DNA from: Zygnema cylindricum
Taxonomy: Eukaryota; Streptophyta; Zygnematophyceae; Zygnematales; Zygnemataceae
DNA: 64,000 bases
Reading direction: 5' to 3'
Assembly (NCBI GenBank): GCA_037447655.1
Contig: JBBHKE010000012.1
Span: 168,537 to 232,536 of the forward strand
Below the pieces are notes generated by a model. The model had not been told where the DNA came from, did not search any database, and saw nothing but the letters and a program-made list of their open reading frames with translations. The position numbers and the translations under genes are program-made. Of this stretch, positions 1 to 10,995 are shown one piece after another (positions within the stretch are counted from its first letter, which is position 1; the number at the start of each line of letters is the position of its first letter).

Positions 1-205
1 TGGAGCTTGTATCTTCTAGATTCCTAGGTGGATTTCGCTGTAACTTTAAAATTTAATTGTGTCTATAATATAATACATATTGGTGAAGTTTGAGGTGTTT
101 TTGCTTATTTTGGAGTAATCTCTCTTGTCTAAACACATGTGTTTTTTAGGGTAGTCTGTGGTGCTTGTGTGAATAATCCATGGCTGAAATTGGCTTTTGA
201 CAACA
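1..205 (+). mobile_element. 3' end of an LTR (type N), cut by window edge
   Basis: The stretch ends in ccatggctgaaattgg...gacaaca. This matches the 3' ends of the LTRs at 10638, 15729/19115 and, inverted, 37249. Internal phrases shared with those copies include ctagattcctaggtggattt and gggtagtctgtggtgctt. Satellite DNA starts at once after the terminal CA, so this is a solo or partial LTR next to the array. No coding sequence is seen. Confidence 0.75.
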
Positions 206-1575
206 ATTATAACTTAATTTTGTGTTTGCGTTGACAATAAATTCTTATAAACAAAAACATTTAATTTTACACTCAGAAATACATTTAAAAAAGTTCCCTA
301 AACTATGTTTGCAACACAAATATGTGTTTGCGTTAACAACAAAAATATAAACGAACAAAGTATATTGTTAACGCACACTAAGAGAGTTATAAAAAAAACC
401 CTAAACCATGTTTCTATCACAACTTTTTGTTTGACTAACAACAATATTGGTAACAAACACTTGATATTGTTGGCGCTCACAAAAATAGTTCAAATAGACT
501 CTCAACCATGGTTATAACTAAAAATTGTGTTTGCGCTAACAATATTTTTTTGCAAAAAACAACATTTGTTATTTCGCTCACAAAAACAGAAAAAATACCT
601 TCAACTATATTTGCAACACAAATTTGTGTTTGCGTTAACAAAAAAAATATAAACGAAAAATATTTATTCTTAACGTACACAAATAGAAAAAAAAAACCCT
701 AAACCATGTTTCTATCACAAATTTGATTTTGCGCTAATTAAGATATTTGTAAGAAACAAAGTTTTTTGTTCGCGCTCACAAAAAGATGTAAAATGTACTA
801 CGCACCATATTTAAAACACAACTTTTTGTTTGCGCTAACAACAATATTGGTAACAAACACTTTATATTGTTGACCCTCACAAAAAATGTTCAAATTAAAT
901 CTCAACCATGTTTAAAACTCAAAATTGTGTTTCACTAACAAGAATGTTTATTATTACGCTCACAAAAACATTAAAAAATAACCCTCAATTACATTTGCTA
1001 CCCAAATTTGTGTTTGCGTTAACAAAAAACATATAAACGAACAAAGTTTATTGTTAGCGCACACAAATAAAGTTAAAAAAAAACCTTAACTACTTTTCTA
1101 ACACAAATTTGAGTTGTCGCTAACAAAGTTATTTGTAACAAACAACCTTTATTGTTCGCGCTTACTGAAAGAGGTAAAATAAACCCCGAACCATGTTTGT
1201 AATACAATTTTGTGTTTGCGCTAACAACAATATAGGCAACAAACACTTGATATTGTTAGCGCTCACAAAAATAGTTTAAATAAAATCTCAACCATTTTAA
1301 TAACTCAAATATTCTTTAGTGCTAACAACAACGTTTATTATTACGCTAAAAAAAAAAAAAACAAAACCCTAAATTATTTTTGCAACACAAACTTGTGTTA
1401 GTATTAACAACAATAATATTAACGAACAAAGTTTATTGTTAACGCACACAAAGATAGTTAAATAAAACCCTAAACCATGTTTTTATCACATTTTTTTGTT
1501 TGCGCTAACAACAATATTGGTAATAAACACTTGATATTGTTGGCGCCCACAAAAATATTTCAATTAAACTCTAAA
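206..1575 (+). repeat. satellite block 1, ~100-bp monomers in ~385-400-bp higher-order units
   Basis: Monomers begin with variants of ccatgtttgtaacacaa near 300, 404, 505, 601, 702, 802, 903, 985, 1089, 1190, 1290, 1370 and 1472. Four monomer types alternate. The 'gcaacacaaattTGTG' type recurs at 601, 985 and 1370, giving a unit of about 385 bp here. Each monomer holds an inverted repeat such as tgcgttaacaa...ttgttaacgca. Open frames across it are repeat artefacts, not genes. Confidence 0.93.
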
Positions 1576-2558
1576 CCATTATCGTGCATGAAAGAAATGC
1601 GGGGAAACCATGCATCATACCCAGCAAAGTCATGCTTACAGACATATATACAAATGAAAATGAATATGGAAAGACAAAAAATATATACACTATGAGAAGG
1701 AATAAATTTGAATATGACACAAGGAAAAAGTGAAAAAAACTCCCCTAAAGTGAGATTGGCCCAATAATCGCCCCCCCCGTAAGCTCCTTAGCCTGTAGCG
1801 GAGCTCGCCAACACAACTAGGAGCTTCAAACAACCATGGGGGCAACAATGGGCAGCCAGGTTGAAAGATAATCGAGGAGCTAGTCACTCTATCTAAAACC
1901 ACTGATCAACATCCGTACATGTATACACCATATGCAAACTCAAAATCTTTTTAGTATCAATGCTAGCCACAGGGAAAATGTGTGGAGAGACATTGGGGTT
2001 GAAAGTATCCAAAAGATGACGCAAGGCAAGGAGAAAATCGGGCTTAGTGAAATTTTTTGGAAATGAAAGGTTGTTCGGTAGGATTTTTTTTGTGAAAAGA
2101 GAGTTGCAAATGTCTTCCCTAAGGTTGATATTGGAAAATGCAGGAAGAGCGGAAGCTAAATGTGCCATAGTGGGTAACAGTTTGCAGGCAGAGATAAGAG
2201 GAAGGCAGATTTTGTTTTCCAAAAAATTAAAAAGACGGTAGGAGAAGGTTTGATCATGTATATCTAATCCACCACCGATTCAGAAAAAAACATCGTGTCC
2301 CACTAAGCATTCGTAATCTTTACATTTTGTGACCAATGCTCGGACACAAATTTCCACGGACTCAGGTTCATTTCCTTTTTGGAATCGAGAGACGAGCAGG
2401 TCCTTTGTGATTCCAAGCACCAACTCGATGGTACCAGCTCAAGTAAGAAGCCGAGTAGCGTGGCTTGGATCTTGTCCGCGGTCAAACAAAGCTTAGGCGC
2501 AAATCCGGATCCGAGGATCACGGGTTAGGCTCAGTGGCCATGAGAGGGAGAGAAGGAG
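1576..2558. other. gene-poor stretch ahead of an LTR; one unassigned 109-codon frame
   Basis: I recognise no gene. The longest frame (1893-2222, minus strand) is leucine-rich with no motif I can assign, and it lies beside retroelement debris. The last 18 bases (2541-2558) are purine-rich (gagagggagagaaggag) and abut an LTR start. They read as the polypurine tract of a + strand element whose body would lie here, but no gag or pol residue is recognisable upstream. Confidence 0.35.
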
Positions 2559-3836
2559 TGCTGATATTTGGTTATTTTCTAGGTCTTTTTAGGATAGAAA
2601 AGTAGCAGAGGCAGTTTGCCTCTAACCTCCTTCTCCAAGTACCCACACTTGTTGTAGTCACTGAAGGCTGGAGAGGGAGCTAGAGCCATTGGTGCCTAAG
2701 CTCTCCAGAGAGACAGGAATAGATATTCGGTAGTATGTTTACCAAAAAGGTATTTGACGGACCAAGGAATTGATCCTGGTACCTAACATCCGTCACACGC
2801 CCCGTAGCCGTTAGCTTTGTCCATTTCGTCTAGGACTAGTGCTAGGACTTATAGGGTTTGATAAATATTTAAATAGTTAGAGGTAGGCATTTCCATTTAA
2901 CTGGGTTACGGTATATAGGGCATAGAAACAGTTGTACTTCTACTACCAGACGAAATAAATAGTACGGACATTTATTTCGACTGTCCGTTTTAATTACGAT
3001 GTAAATCGGACGGCTGTGGTTAGCGTCGACATCGCGGAAAGGAAAATTTGGCAGTTTGCAGACGTCGCCACTCCGGATGACACGTGGCAACATCATACGG
3101 GATTACGGAATTTCCGGAACGGCAGAAAACAAATCCGGGAGTGACAAATGTCGCACTATGGCGACATCGTACAATGTACGTACAGAAAGTACTCCGACAC
3201 TTGTACTTTCTTGTACGGTACCATTTTTCAGACGTGGCATGACCTGGCGCCACGTGGAGAGATAAGATTTGGAGGTAGGAATTCCGGAAATTATAAGAGC
3301 GAATCCGGATATGACATTTGTTGACTTTTTAGCCACGTCGTACGATGACCGTACAAAAGGTACACCGGCATGTGTACCTTTATATAGTATACAGTAATGT
3401 GATTGGTCCGTACCTCAGTTTTTAGAGGGTTTAGAGAGGGGTTTAGGACTTAGAATATTTCGGGTAGGTAGCTAACTCTCCTAGAGAGCACCTTGTATCA
3501 ATGGCAAACTTTGGCCATCCATAACTATCAATTCAGTTGACCAAATTCAGTGATTCTTGCTACTGCGGACTCAGGGGAGTGTAGGCTTCACAAGGGTGTA
3601 GTGAGTCAGAGTTTTTGCCTGCCTGGGTAGCTGCATTTCTAAGGGAAAGTCAAAGTGGGGAATGTTATCCTAAACTCATAATCTAACTTTGCATTCTGTA
3701 GTGAAACTAAGCACACAGAAAGTCTTATTTCACAGGGGTGAAGCTGTAATGGGGTTCTGATTGTCAAGGGGTCAATCATTTGGGTTTATATTAACTGGGA
3801 GTCGGCACTATCTATATTAGCTTCCTTTGGACCTGC
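2559..3836 (+). mobile_element. Copia-type LTR (M type), probable 3' LTR
   Basis: It starts TGctgatatttgg...ttttctaggtc, like the M-type LTR start at 52001. It shares the phrase with cacacttgttg, gagccat and ggtacc, and the run of tacg-rich promoter-like sequence (3160-3400). It ends near 3836 in sequence resembling other M-type 3' ends. A purine tract precedes it. Divergence from other copies is high, so the right edge is approximate. Confidence 0.6.
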
Positions 3837-4253
3837 GAATTATGTGTGGCAATGGAGCCCCTAGAATTTCAAAGAGCAACACCATTAACAGAGAAGAACT
3901 TTTGAGAGTTGTCAAGGAAACTGATATTAGTGTCAAGGTTATGGCGCTCATCCGCGATAACCGGCTGAATAACCAAAAGACTACTGTTCAGCTGCAATGC
4001 CCACAAAGCGGCGCTTGCATCAACTTTATTAACTAGAGGAGAGGCTTTGGGAACCTCATGAACAAGAGGATAGGCTTAAACGTCATCCATCATGGCACAA
4101 AGGATGTTAAGCCGTTTTTGACTCGATGGGCATCATGTTTGGTGCTATGAAGATTGGTGAGAGCTTCAACCACAATGGGGGAAGCAATGTGTGGTAGAGG
4201 AGAGAGTGATATTTCTCGAACGAAAGTGGAATTTGGGAATTCTGTAATTTACT
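3837..4253. other. spacer between LTR and gag relic
   Basis: A short + strand frame (3827-4036) begins near attatgtgtggc, which might be a decayed primer-binding site and gag start. Its protein has no gag-like residues I can identify. Nothing else is supported. Confidence 0.3.
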
Positions 4254-5307
4254 CTATCGAAAGTAGTTGCCTGTTGTTCGATAGTAGAATTCTAGAGGAT
4301 TTGGCCGGCCAACTATGGCTTGTGGGCGACTATCCTCCCCATCCCCGTGAATTGGGGTTTCATTTCGGCCATGAAGGTAACACATTGCTCCTTCATCATG
4401 GCGGCCATCATGACTTGCAATCTCGGTCTTTTCCCTCTTTCGTCGAGAGATCTTAGGCGGAGTCGCCACTTTCTCGGTGTCCGTAGAAGCAGTGACAGGC
4501 TTTGCCGTACGGGCAAGGATTTCCCCTTTCTGAATTTGATTCTGATACGTGAAATTGGGGTCCTTAACATAACAACAGGGGACGTAATGTCCCTTCTGTT
4601 GGAAATAGGTGCAGGTGGCCGGCTTATATGCGGGTATTGTGCTCCGTGTTTCCACATCGGAAACAAAATTGGTCTTTGGTATTAATGGGTGGGTTTCCTA
4701 TGGCTGATGTCTTTCGAGGCCTACTGTTGGGCCATGGGGTGCTTGGGGGAGAAAGTGGGGAAGCGACTTCCGAACGATCAAGAGCTTCCCACCAACATGA
4801 TTGCATCTCATATTCAACGGCATATTTAGTGGCTTGATCAAAGGTAAATTTCAGTCAGTAAGTTTGAGTGAGATGACTTTGTATAAAACGTTTCGAGTGA
4901 TCTGGAAACAACCCAAAATTTTTTTCAACAACTTGTGTATCGGACATTAGGACTGGTAAAGCTTCCTATAAAATCTCCATGCGGACACGTAAAGCAAGGG
5001 CGATTTAACGAGATTTACGTGTGAAATTAGTAAATTCTTTAACTTGATCTCCGTTTTGCATCCGATACCTTGCCTCTAAGAGATTGAACATGATACAAAG
5101 TGGATCCCCCAACGAAATTCTCATCCTTCGTCGTGTTAGGACAGCAGCACGCGCGGCTACGACACATTGTCGACGAATTTTTGGAAAGGCGGGAACAAGG
5201 ACATTACCTTGGGCATCTAGGACTTCTTGAAAAGCGGCCTTGTATGGAATGTCCAGTTGTCTTATGACCTCTGGTGTACTTGCAAAAGGAGGGGAAAATT
5301 CTGTCAT
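4254..5307 (-). pseudogene. decayed retroelement gag-like relic with zinc-knuckle traces
   Basis: Reading the minus strand from 5307, a basic, helix-prone segment contains TPEVIRQLDIPYKAAF and RYRMQNGDQVKEFT. After several stops and frame changes comes FCFRCGNTEHNTRI. This fits the CX2CX4H part of a CCHC zinc knuckle, with a stop codon where the last Cys is expected. A second, imperfect knuckle-like run follows (CTYFQQKGHYVPCC, one Cys replaced). The order (helical domain, then knuckles) is typical of retroelement Gag, but the family is not clear and no protease or polymerase follows. It is strongly decayed. It could also be a caulimovirid or Gypsy relic; I cannot decide. Confidence 0.4.
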
Positions 5308-6863
5308 TGCGAGTATAGCATATTACTTGCGGGAATATATTCAATGGGCCGAACCTTTGAGGTACTGACCAAGAAGAGAGAATGCTACACGAGGATCAAA
5401 TCGACCTTGATAGCGAAATGCCAAATCACGCATTTCGATATTATAGAGCATATAGAAACGGATAAAGACTTGGTATCTTTCATCCCTCAAAGAAAATATT
5501 TATCCACCCCATGCCCTCCTCTTAAGAGGAAGCCATTTCGTCAAAGGAAGAACGCACCGGTGGTTCCAAATTTGGACTGACAGAAAACTGAAATGTGAGA
5601 GGATGGGAAAAGATTTCCTCTGAAAAGTCTCCTTTGGTTCTATCTAGGTATGACCTAGAGCAAACTGAGGATAATAATAAGACTTTGGTCAATACTGACC
5701 AAACTGACGGAGATCTAGGGGCCGTAACCGAAATTGGTGCGGCTGTAGACTCGGAAAAACTAGAAAGATTTGACTACGATGGACGGAAAATTGTCCCGCC
5801 GCGGGAAGATCCAGATTGATAACGTAAGTTATCCTAATCCGTGGGCATAAACGAAGAGAAAACCTTCGATTATCATAAGAAAGTTTGGAACGGCCTAATA
5901 GAGGTACATCAAATGACAATCCAATCCACACAAAAAAAGTCAACACACGAAGTCTCTAATAAAACCTGATGTTTAGATCTAGCAAAAAGTCAGAATTCCA
6001 AAACCTATACCCTGCAAACAACAGGCTATAGTGCCATATCTATAAAAACAAACAGAGAGCTATATAAACACCTTACGGTGCAGATCTACAACCGCACAGA
6101 CAATAAAGTGTCTGTACAACCCCAACCAAGGTAAGATCTAGGAAGATATTCCAGTCCAGATAGTCACAAGAAAACCTCAAGGCCACTCACGGCCATAAAA
6201 CATGTAGGGAAAGCACAAAATATACAAATGCTCAATCAAAAAGGTTTGTAATGGAACCAATCCACAGCGATCCCCTACACGAGTGTCCACACTAAAACGT
6301 GACGCTCTTACAACCACAAGGCATCGGAATACTTAGAAACACCTCCAATACTCTGGTGAGTACTAAAAGTGAACTAGACTTGTTTGGAGCAAGTCAGAGT
6401 TTGCAAAGTCATGAGAAATGGAATCCGCTCTGGTTCCGAATAATCGTGCCCAGAACCTCAACTCCACACCAAAGAAATTACTATCATGCTAGGATATTCG
6501 TTTAGCGCTATGCCACGCTATACCGAACTATAAAGCAGTGCTAATTTTAGGTAATAATTCGTGCAACACTAATATATTAAATATATATTTTGTTTTTCTA
6601 GGTTTTTTGAATGATTAAATTTAGCAGAGGGAAAGGAAAGAAATTATCAAATCTAACACAAAAAAAACATCAACTAGATAGCAAGTAAAGTTGCAACGAA
6701 GGAAAAAAAGATAAGAAATATTGGGGAAAAAATCTTGATAAATCACAAAGCACAGTAGAATTCGGCAACAGGTTTCCTAAACCCTAGTTCCACGCTGCGA
6801 AAACCAAGAATCTGCGACCACGATATAGTATGATTCTGACCTAGGGTTAAGAATCACAAAAAA
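5308..6863. other. no recognisable gene
   Basis: AT-rich sequence with scattered short frames on both strands. The longest + frames (5227-5580, 5595-5819) lack known motifs and overlap the upstream part of the gag-like relic in antisense. No RNA gene or repeat was recognised. Confidence 0.4.
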
Positions 6864-6990
6864 TAAACCCTAAATCTGCAGCCCAAACCGTAAATCTGCA
6901 GCCAAACCCTTATTCCGCAGATTAATCCTAATTTTGCAGAGGATTAACCCTAAAATCTGACACCAATTTAGACCTAAATCTGCAGACTAG
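6864..6990 (+). repeat. degenerate tandem of a ~20-bp AACCCTAAATCTGCAG-like unit
   Basis: Successive phrases are aaaccctaaatctgcagccc, aaaccgtaaatctgcagcc, aaacccttattccgcag, taatcctaattttgcag, taaccctaaaatctgac and gacctaaatctgcag. Each joins a telomere-like CCCTAAA to a TCTGCAG. More CCCTA motifs lie just upstream (6779, 6842). Confidence 0.6.
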
Positions 6991-8011
6991 AAATAGAGTG
7001 GCAGCAAGATAGAAGACAAGGATTGAAAGCAAGAAAGAAGTAAACAAAAACAAAATGGTTTTTTTTTTTTTTATAATATATAATTTGTATTTTTAATAAT
7101 TTATATTAAAATAAAGATTTTTGAAAATGTTATTTTGGAAAAGAATGCTAAGCCAAGAGGTAGCCACTAGGCTGTCTAGACTTTATCACATTCCCTACAA
7201 GAGTTATCTCGTCGTGACAACAAAGTAAGAAATATTCCAACCGAAACAAGGGAAAACCCAAATTAGGCCAAAATACACTCTTTCACAATCAACCGAAACA
7301 TAAACAAGACACACACACACAACCAAATCGTTAAGCTGCCAGAGGAAGGCACAACAAGGTCTAGATGTGCTCCCCCACAATCCCCAATCTTACACTTCCA
7401 CCAAATGACAAAGTTTGGAGGGAAACCTTTCAGTTGTGGCCTTAGGCCGTGTGAATTAAAAACGTGGGCAGAAAACAAGGTGAATAGTCTTACTCTATCT
7501 GTCCGCCACATCTAGCTAGCAAGGAAAAGAGAGACACGTGGGCAATCGGTGAGAGTGAGCAAGAGAGAAGCTCAGACGCCAAGAGAAATTTCTTGTCCAA
7601 AAGCTAAATTCTCTTAGTCTGATAATTAGCCTAAGTAGGGACTAAGCTACGCCTAGAGCGAAACTAGCCTAAATCTTGCCTAGTTTACATGAACGAAACT
7701 ATTAAAGATGTTGGCCAATAGGCACCCAACATCGTTTGCCATACGCCTAACAAAATATACCGTCTAAGGGTAAATACCCTCTCTAACTACATGTTTGCGC
7801 GAACCTACATGGGATCCCGACTTAAATGAATGAAGGGTATCGAATCATCGATAGTACTCCCCGAAATCGCGCTTCCTCGCCAAATAATAATTCGCGTCCA
7901 TACTCCAAAATCGTGTACCTAGGCACGAAACGAAACATATCGCACGAAATTAGTACTATTCAATTAGTCGTGTAAATAAATGAACCAAAATATAACCACA
8001 CGTGTGAAGGA
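6991..8011. other. no recognisable gene; oligo-T run
   Basis: It contains a T14 run near 7058 and AT-rich sequence. The only longer frame (7263-7511, minus) has no motif I recognise and includes an acacac tract translated as a low-complexity run. Nothing else is supported. Confidence 0.4.
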
Positions 8012-8108
8012 AAATCATGCGTGCGTGCCAAAATCGTGTGTGCGTGCATAATATCGTGCGTGCATGCATAATATCGCGCACGCATGTCAAATATCATGAG
8101 CGCGTGCA
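8012..8108 (+). repeat. ~20-bp minisatellite rich in GTGCGTGCATGC
   Basis: About five units start near 8012, 8032, 8050, 8070 and 8090, each of the form aatatcgtgcgtgcatgcat. Purine and pyrimidine alternate over long stretches, and CATGCATG (RY-type) motifs occur here and at 8116-8124. Confidence 0.7.
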
Positions 8109-8151
8109 AAGCAACCATGCATGCATTCAACCGTCACTATGCAGCATGACA

Positions 8152-9548
8152 CCATGTTTATAACTCAAATTTGTATTTTAGTTAACAATAAATTCTTGTA
8201 ACGAACAATGTTTATTATTACTCTCAAAAAAATAGTAAAAAAAACACCCTAAACTATATTTGCTACCAAATTTGTGTTTGCGTTAACAACAAAAATATTA
8301 TTGAACAAATTTAATTGTTCACGCACCAAAAAGAGAGTTTAAAAAAACCCTAAACCATGTTTCTATCACAAATTTGAGTTTGTAATAACAAAGTTTTTTG
8401 TAACAAACAACGTTTATTGATCGTGATCACAAAAAGAAGTAAAATAAACTTCGAACTATGTTTAAAACACAAGTTTTTGTTTTCGCTAACAAAAATATTG
8501 GTAACAAACACTTTATATTGTTAGTGCTCACAAAAATAGTTGAAATAGACTCTCAACCATGGTTTTAACTAAAATTTGAGTTTGCGCTAACAATTTTTTT
8601 TTTTAAAACAACATTTATTATTTCGCTCATAAAAACAATAAAAAAACCTTCAACTATATTTGCAACACAAATTTGTGTTTGCGTTAACAATAAAATTTTA
8701 AACGAACAAAGTATATTCTTAAGGCACACAAATAAAGTAAAAAAAAAAACCTAAACTATGTTTCTATCACAAATTTGAGTTTGCGCTAACTAAGATATTT
8801 GTAAGAAACATCGTTTATTGTTCATGCTCACAAAAAGATGTTAAATGATCTCGGAACCATGTTTAAAACACAATTTTTTCTTTACGCTAAGAACAATATT
8901 GGTAACAAACACGTTATATTGTTAGCCCTCACAAAAAATGTTCAAATAAACTCTCAACCTTGTTTATAACTCAAATTTATGTTTGCGCTAACAACAACGT
9001 TTATTATTACGCTCACAAAAACATTAAAAAATAACCCTCGATTATATTTGCTACCAAAATTTGTGATGGCGTTAACAACAAACATACAAACGAACAAATT
9101 TAATTGATAACACACACAAATAGAGTTAAAAAAAATCCTAAGCCATGTTTCTATCACAAATTTGAGTTTGCTCTAACAAAGGCATTTGTAACAAACAACG
9201 TTTATTGTTCACGCTTACGGAAAGAGGTAAAATAAACCCCGAACCATGTTAGTAACACAATTTTGTGTTTGCACTAACAACAATATGGGAAACAAACAAT
9301 TTATATTATTAGTGCTCCCAAAAGTAGTTGAAATGTACTCTCAACTATGGTTACAACTCAAATTTGTGTTTGCACTAAGAATAATATCTTGTAAAGAACA
9401 ACATTTATTATTAGGCTCATAAAAATTTTTAAAAATGAACCCTCAATTGTATTTGAAACACAAATGTGTGTTTCCGTTAACGACAAAAATCTTAACGAAC
9501 AAAATTTATTGTAAATGCACACAAAGAGAGTTAAAAAAAACATTAAAC
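8152..9548 (+). repeat. satellite block 2
   Basis: It has the same monomers and order as block 1 (ccatgtttataactcaaatttg, then gcaacacaaatttgtg, then tctatcacaaatttgag, then aaaacacaatttt). The telo-box aaaccctaaacc recurs at 8346. The block ends where LTR sequence starts near 9550. Confidence 0.93.
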
Positions 9549-9554
9549 AATGTT

Positions 9555-10638
9555 TCTGTATACGTGACTGATCCAGTACGGAATCCAAAACATTGACACA
9601 CGACAAATTGTACGATACAGGAATGAAACACGCATACAAATCGAGTCGACGGACACGATTTGAAGTGGGACCACATTGGGACAATGTTATTAGACGCGAG
9701 TCGTCCATCGCAAATAAATATTTTACACCATACAGTGATCCGTATATTCCGGAATACTCATACATTAACGCTAATGTAATCGTTTGATCCCACGTACATC
9801 AACGGTTGAGGAAATTTGACAAGACCATAGTTGACTAAGCAAGTTGCCTTGCTTTGCGCGACCAACTTGCTACCTGCAAATTTCAATTTTGCGCGTAGAG
9901 TTATTTAGACGGATTCGGCAATCCAAGACTAAGAAAATGGCACAAATTGTGTACAACACCTATTTGAAAATATCTGAAGCAAATTTATTTTATACGTAGT
10001 GAATTAATTTTTCGTGTTACAATATTGAAATAGGATAGATTTTATTATTAGGGTTAGGACTTTCTTCCGTTGCAGTAGACGTACCGTCAACGTACAATGT
10101 CGTTATTCCAGTACAGTATTTAGTTACACATGTAGCTATTTGATAAGTGTAGGGTTCAGTAGATCACTATGTGAGTATAAATTATAGGACTTAGTTTATT
10201 TTCAGCATCACAGTTGAGTATATCAAAGTAATGGCAGGTTGTTTTTCTGCAACTTTGACCTGTTAGTGTGATCACTCTCGTTTGTATCTTGATGTGAAAC
10301 TTTGTGAACTTATTCTATGATGTAGAAACTATATGTGTGTGTAGTTTCAGTCTGTTCAAATATCTCTGTAGAATTATGTGAGAAGTCTACTTGGTTTGTT
10401 TGATAGGTTGTCAGCTGTTTTTGGGAAACTATAAAGCTCATATCTATTCGATTCCTAGGTGGATTTGGCTGTAGTTTTGGGATGTTATATTTTCTAGGAT
10501 ATACTGCATATTTGTGCAGTTTGAACTGTTTTTATACATTGTGGAGTAATCTATGCTGTCTGAAACACGACTGTTTTTTGGGGTAGTCTGTGGGTGCTTT
10601 CGAGAGTAATCCATGGCTGAAATAGGCTATGGACAACA
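9555..10638 (+). mobile_element. 5'-truncated LTR (type N)
   Basis: This is a direct counterpart, on the opposite strand, of the solo LTR at 37249-38504: cagtacggaatcc, gacacacgac, and gtgggaccacattgggacaatg all recur there inverted. It ends ggctatggacaaca. The first ~200 bases of the intact copy are missing at the satellite boundary. Confidence 0.75.
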
Positions 10639-10659
10639 TCTATTACTATAAAACACTAA

Positions 10660-10990
10660 TCAAATGAATAAACCATATATTAAAGTGCTGGTCCCGTAGT
10701 ACCTTCTGTACGGTCTGTGTGCGGCGTGGCTATGGAGGGGACGTCTATCTTATCCAGACTCGTCCTGATGCACTTCGAGGATTTTGCTTCCCAATGATAC
10801 TACGCCATGTGTCATTTGGTGATGCTACGTCCATAAAACGCCAAGAAGCCAATTCACTAGTTTGACCATCCATTGTCTTCTTTAACTGCTTAAACAACCA
10901 TGGACCTCTCTCTCTCTCTCTTTGGTCTTCACTAACTACATGAAGTGTGGGGAATTAACAGCAAGAGGTTAGAGACTAGCTGCCTTAGTG
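10660..10990 (-). mobile_element. Copia LTR remnant (C3-like), left part
   Basis: Phrases gtaccttctgtacggtctgtg, gtcatttggtgatg and ccatgg...ctctctct...cttcactaactac match the minus-oriented LTRs at 44731 and 50091. The sequence resumes after the nested solo LTR at 12970-13032 (gacctagaaaatac...tttcaaca), where the LTR start abuts satellite DNA. Confidence 0.6.
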
Positions 10991-10995
10991 GTTAG

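Noticed and set aside
206-1695. Short frames rich in ICVCANN/TFLLLTQTQ-like phrases in all satellite blocks
   Set aside because: They are translations of the tandem monomer; the same phrases recur in both orientations with no start or stop conservation.
1893-2222. 109-codon minus frame with a faint glycolipid-transfer-protein feel (LPLISACKLLPTMAHLASAL)
   Set aside because: No diagnostic residues could be confirmed; it is truncated and next to retroelement debris, so no function is assigned.
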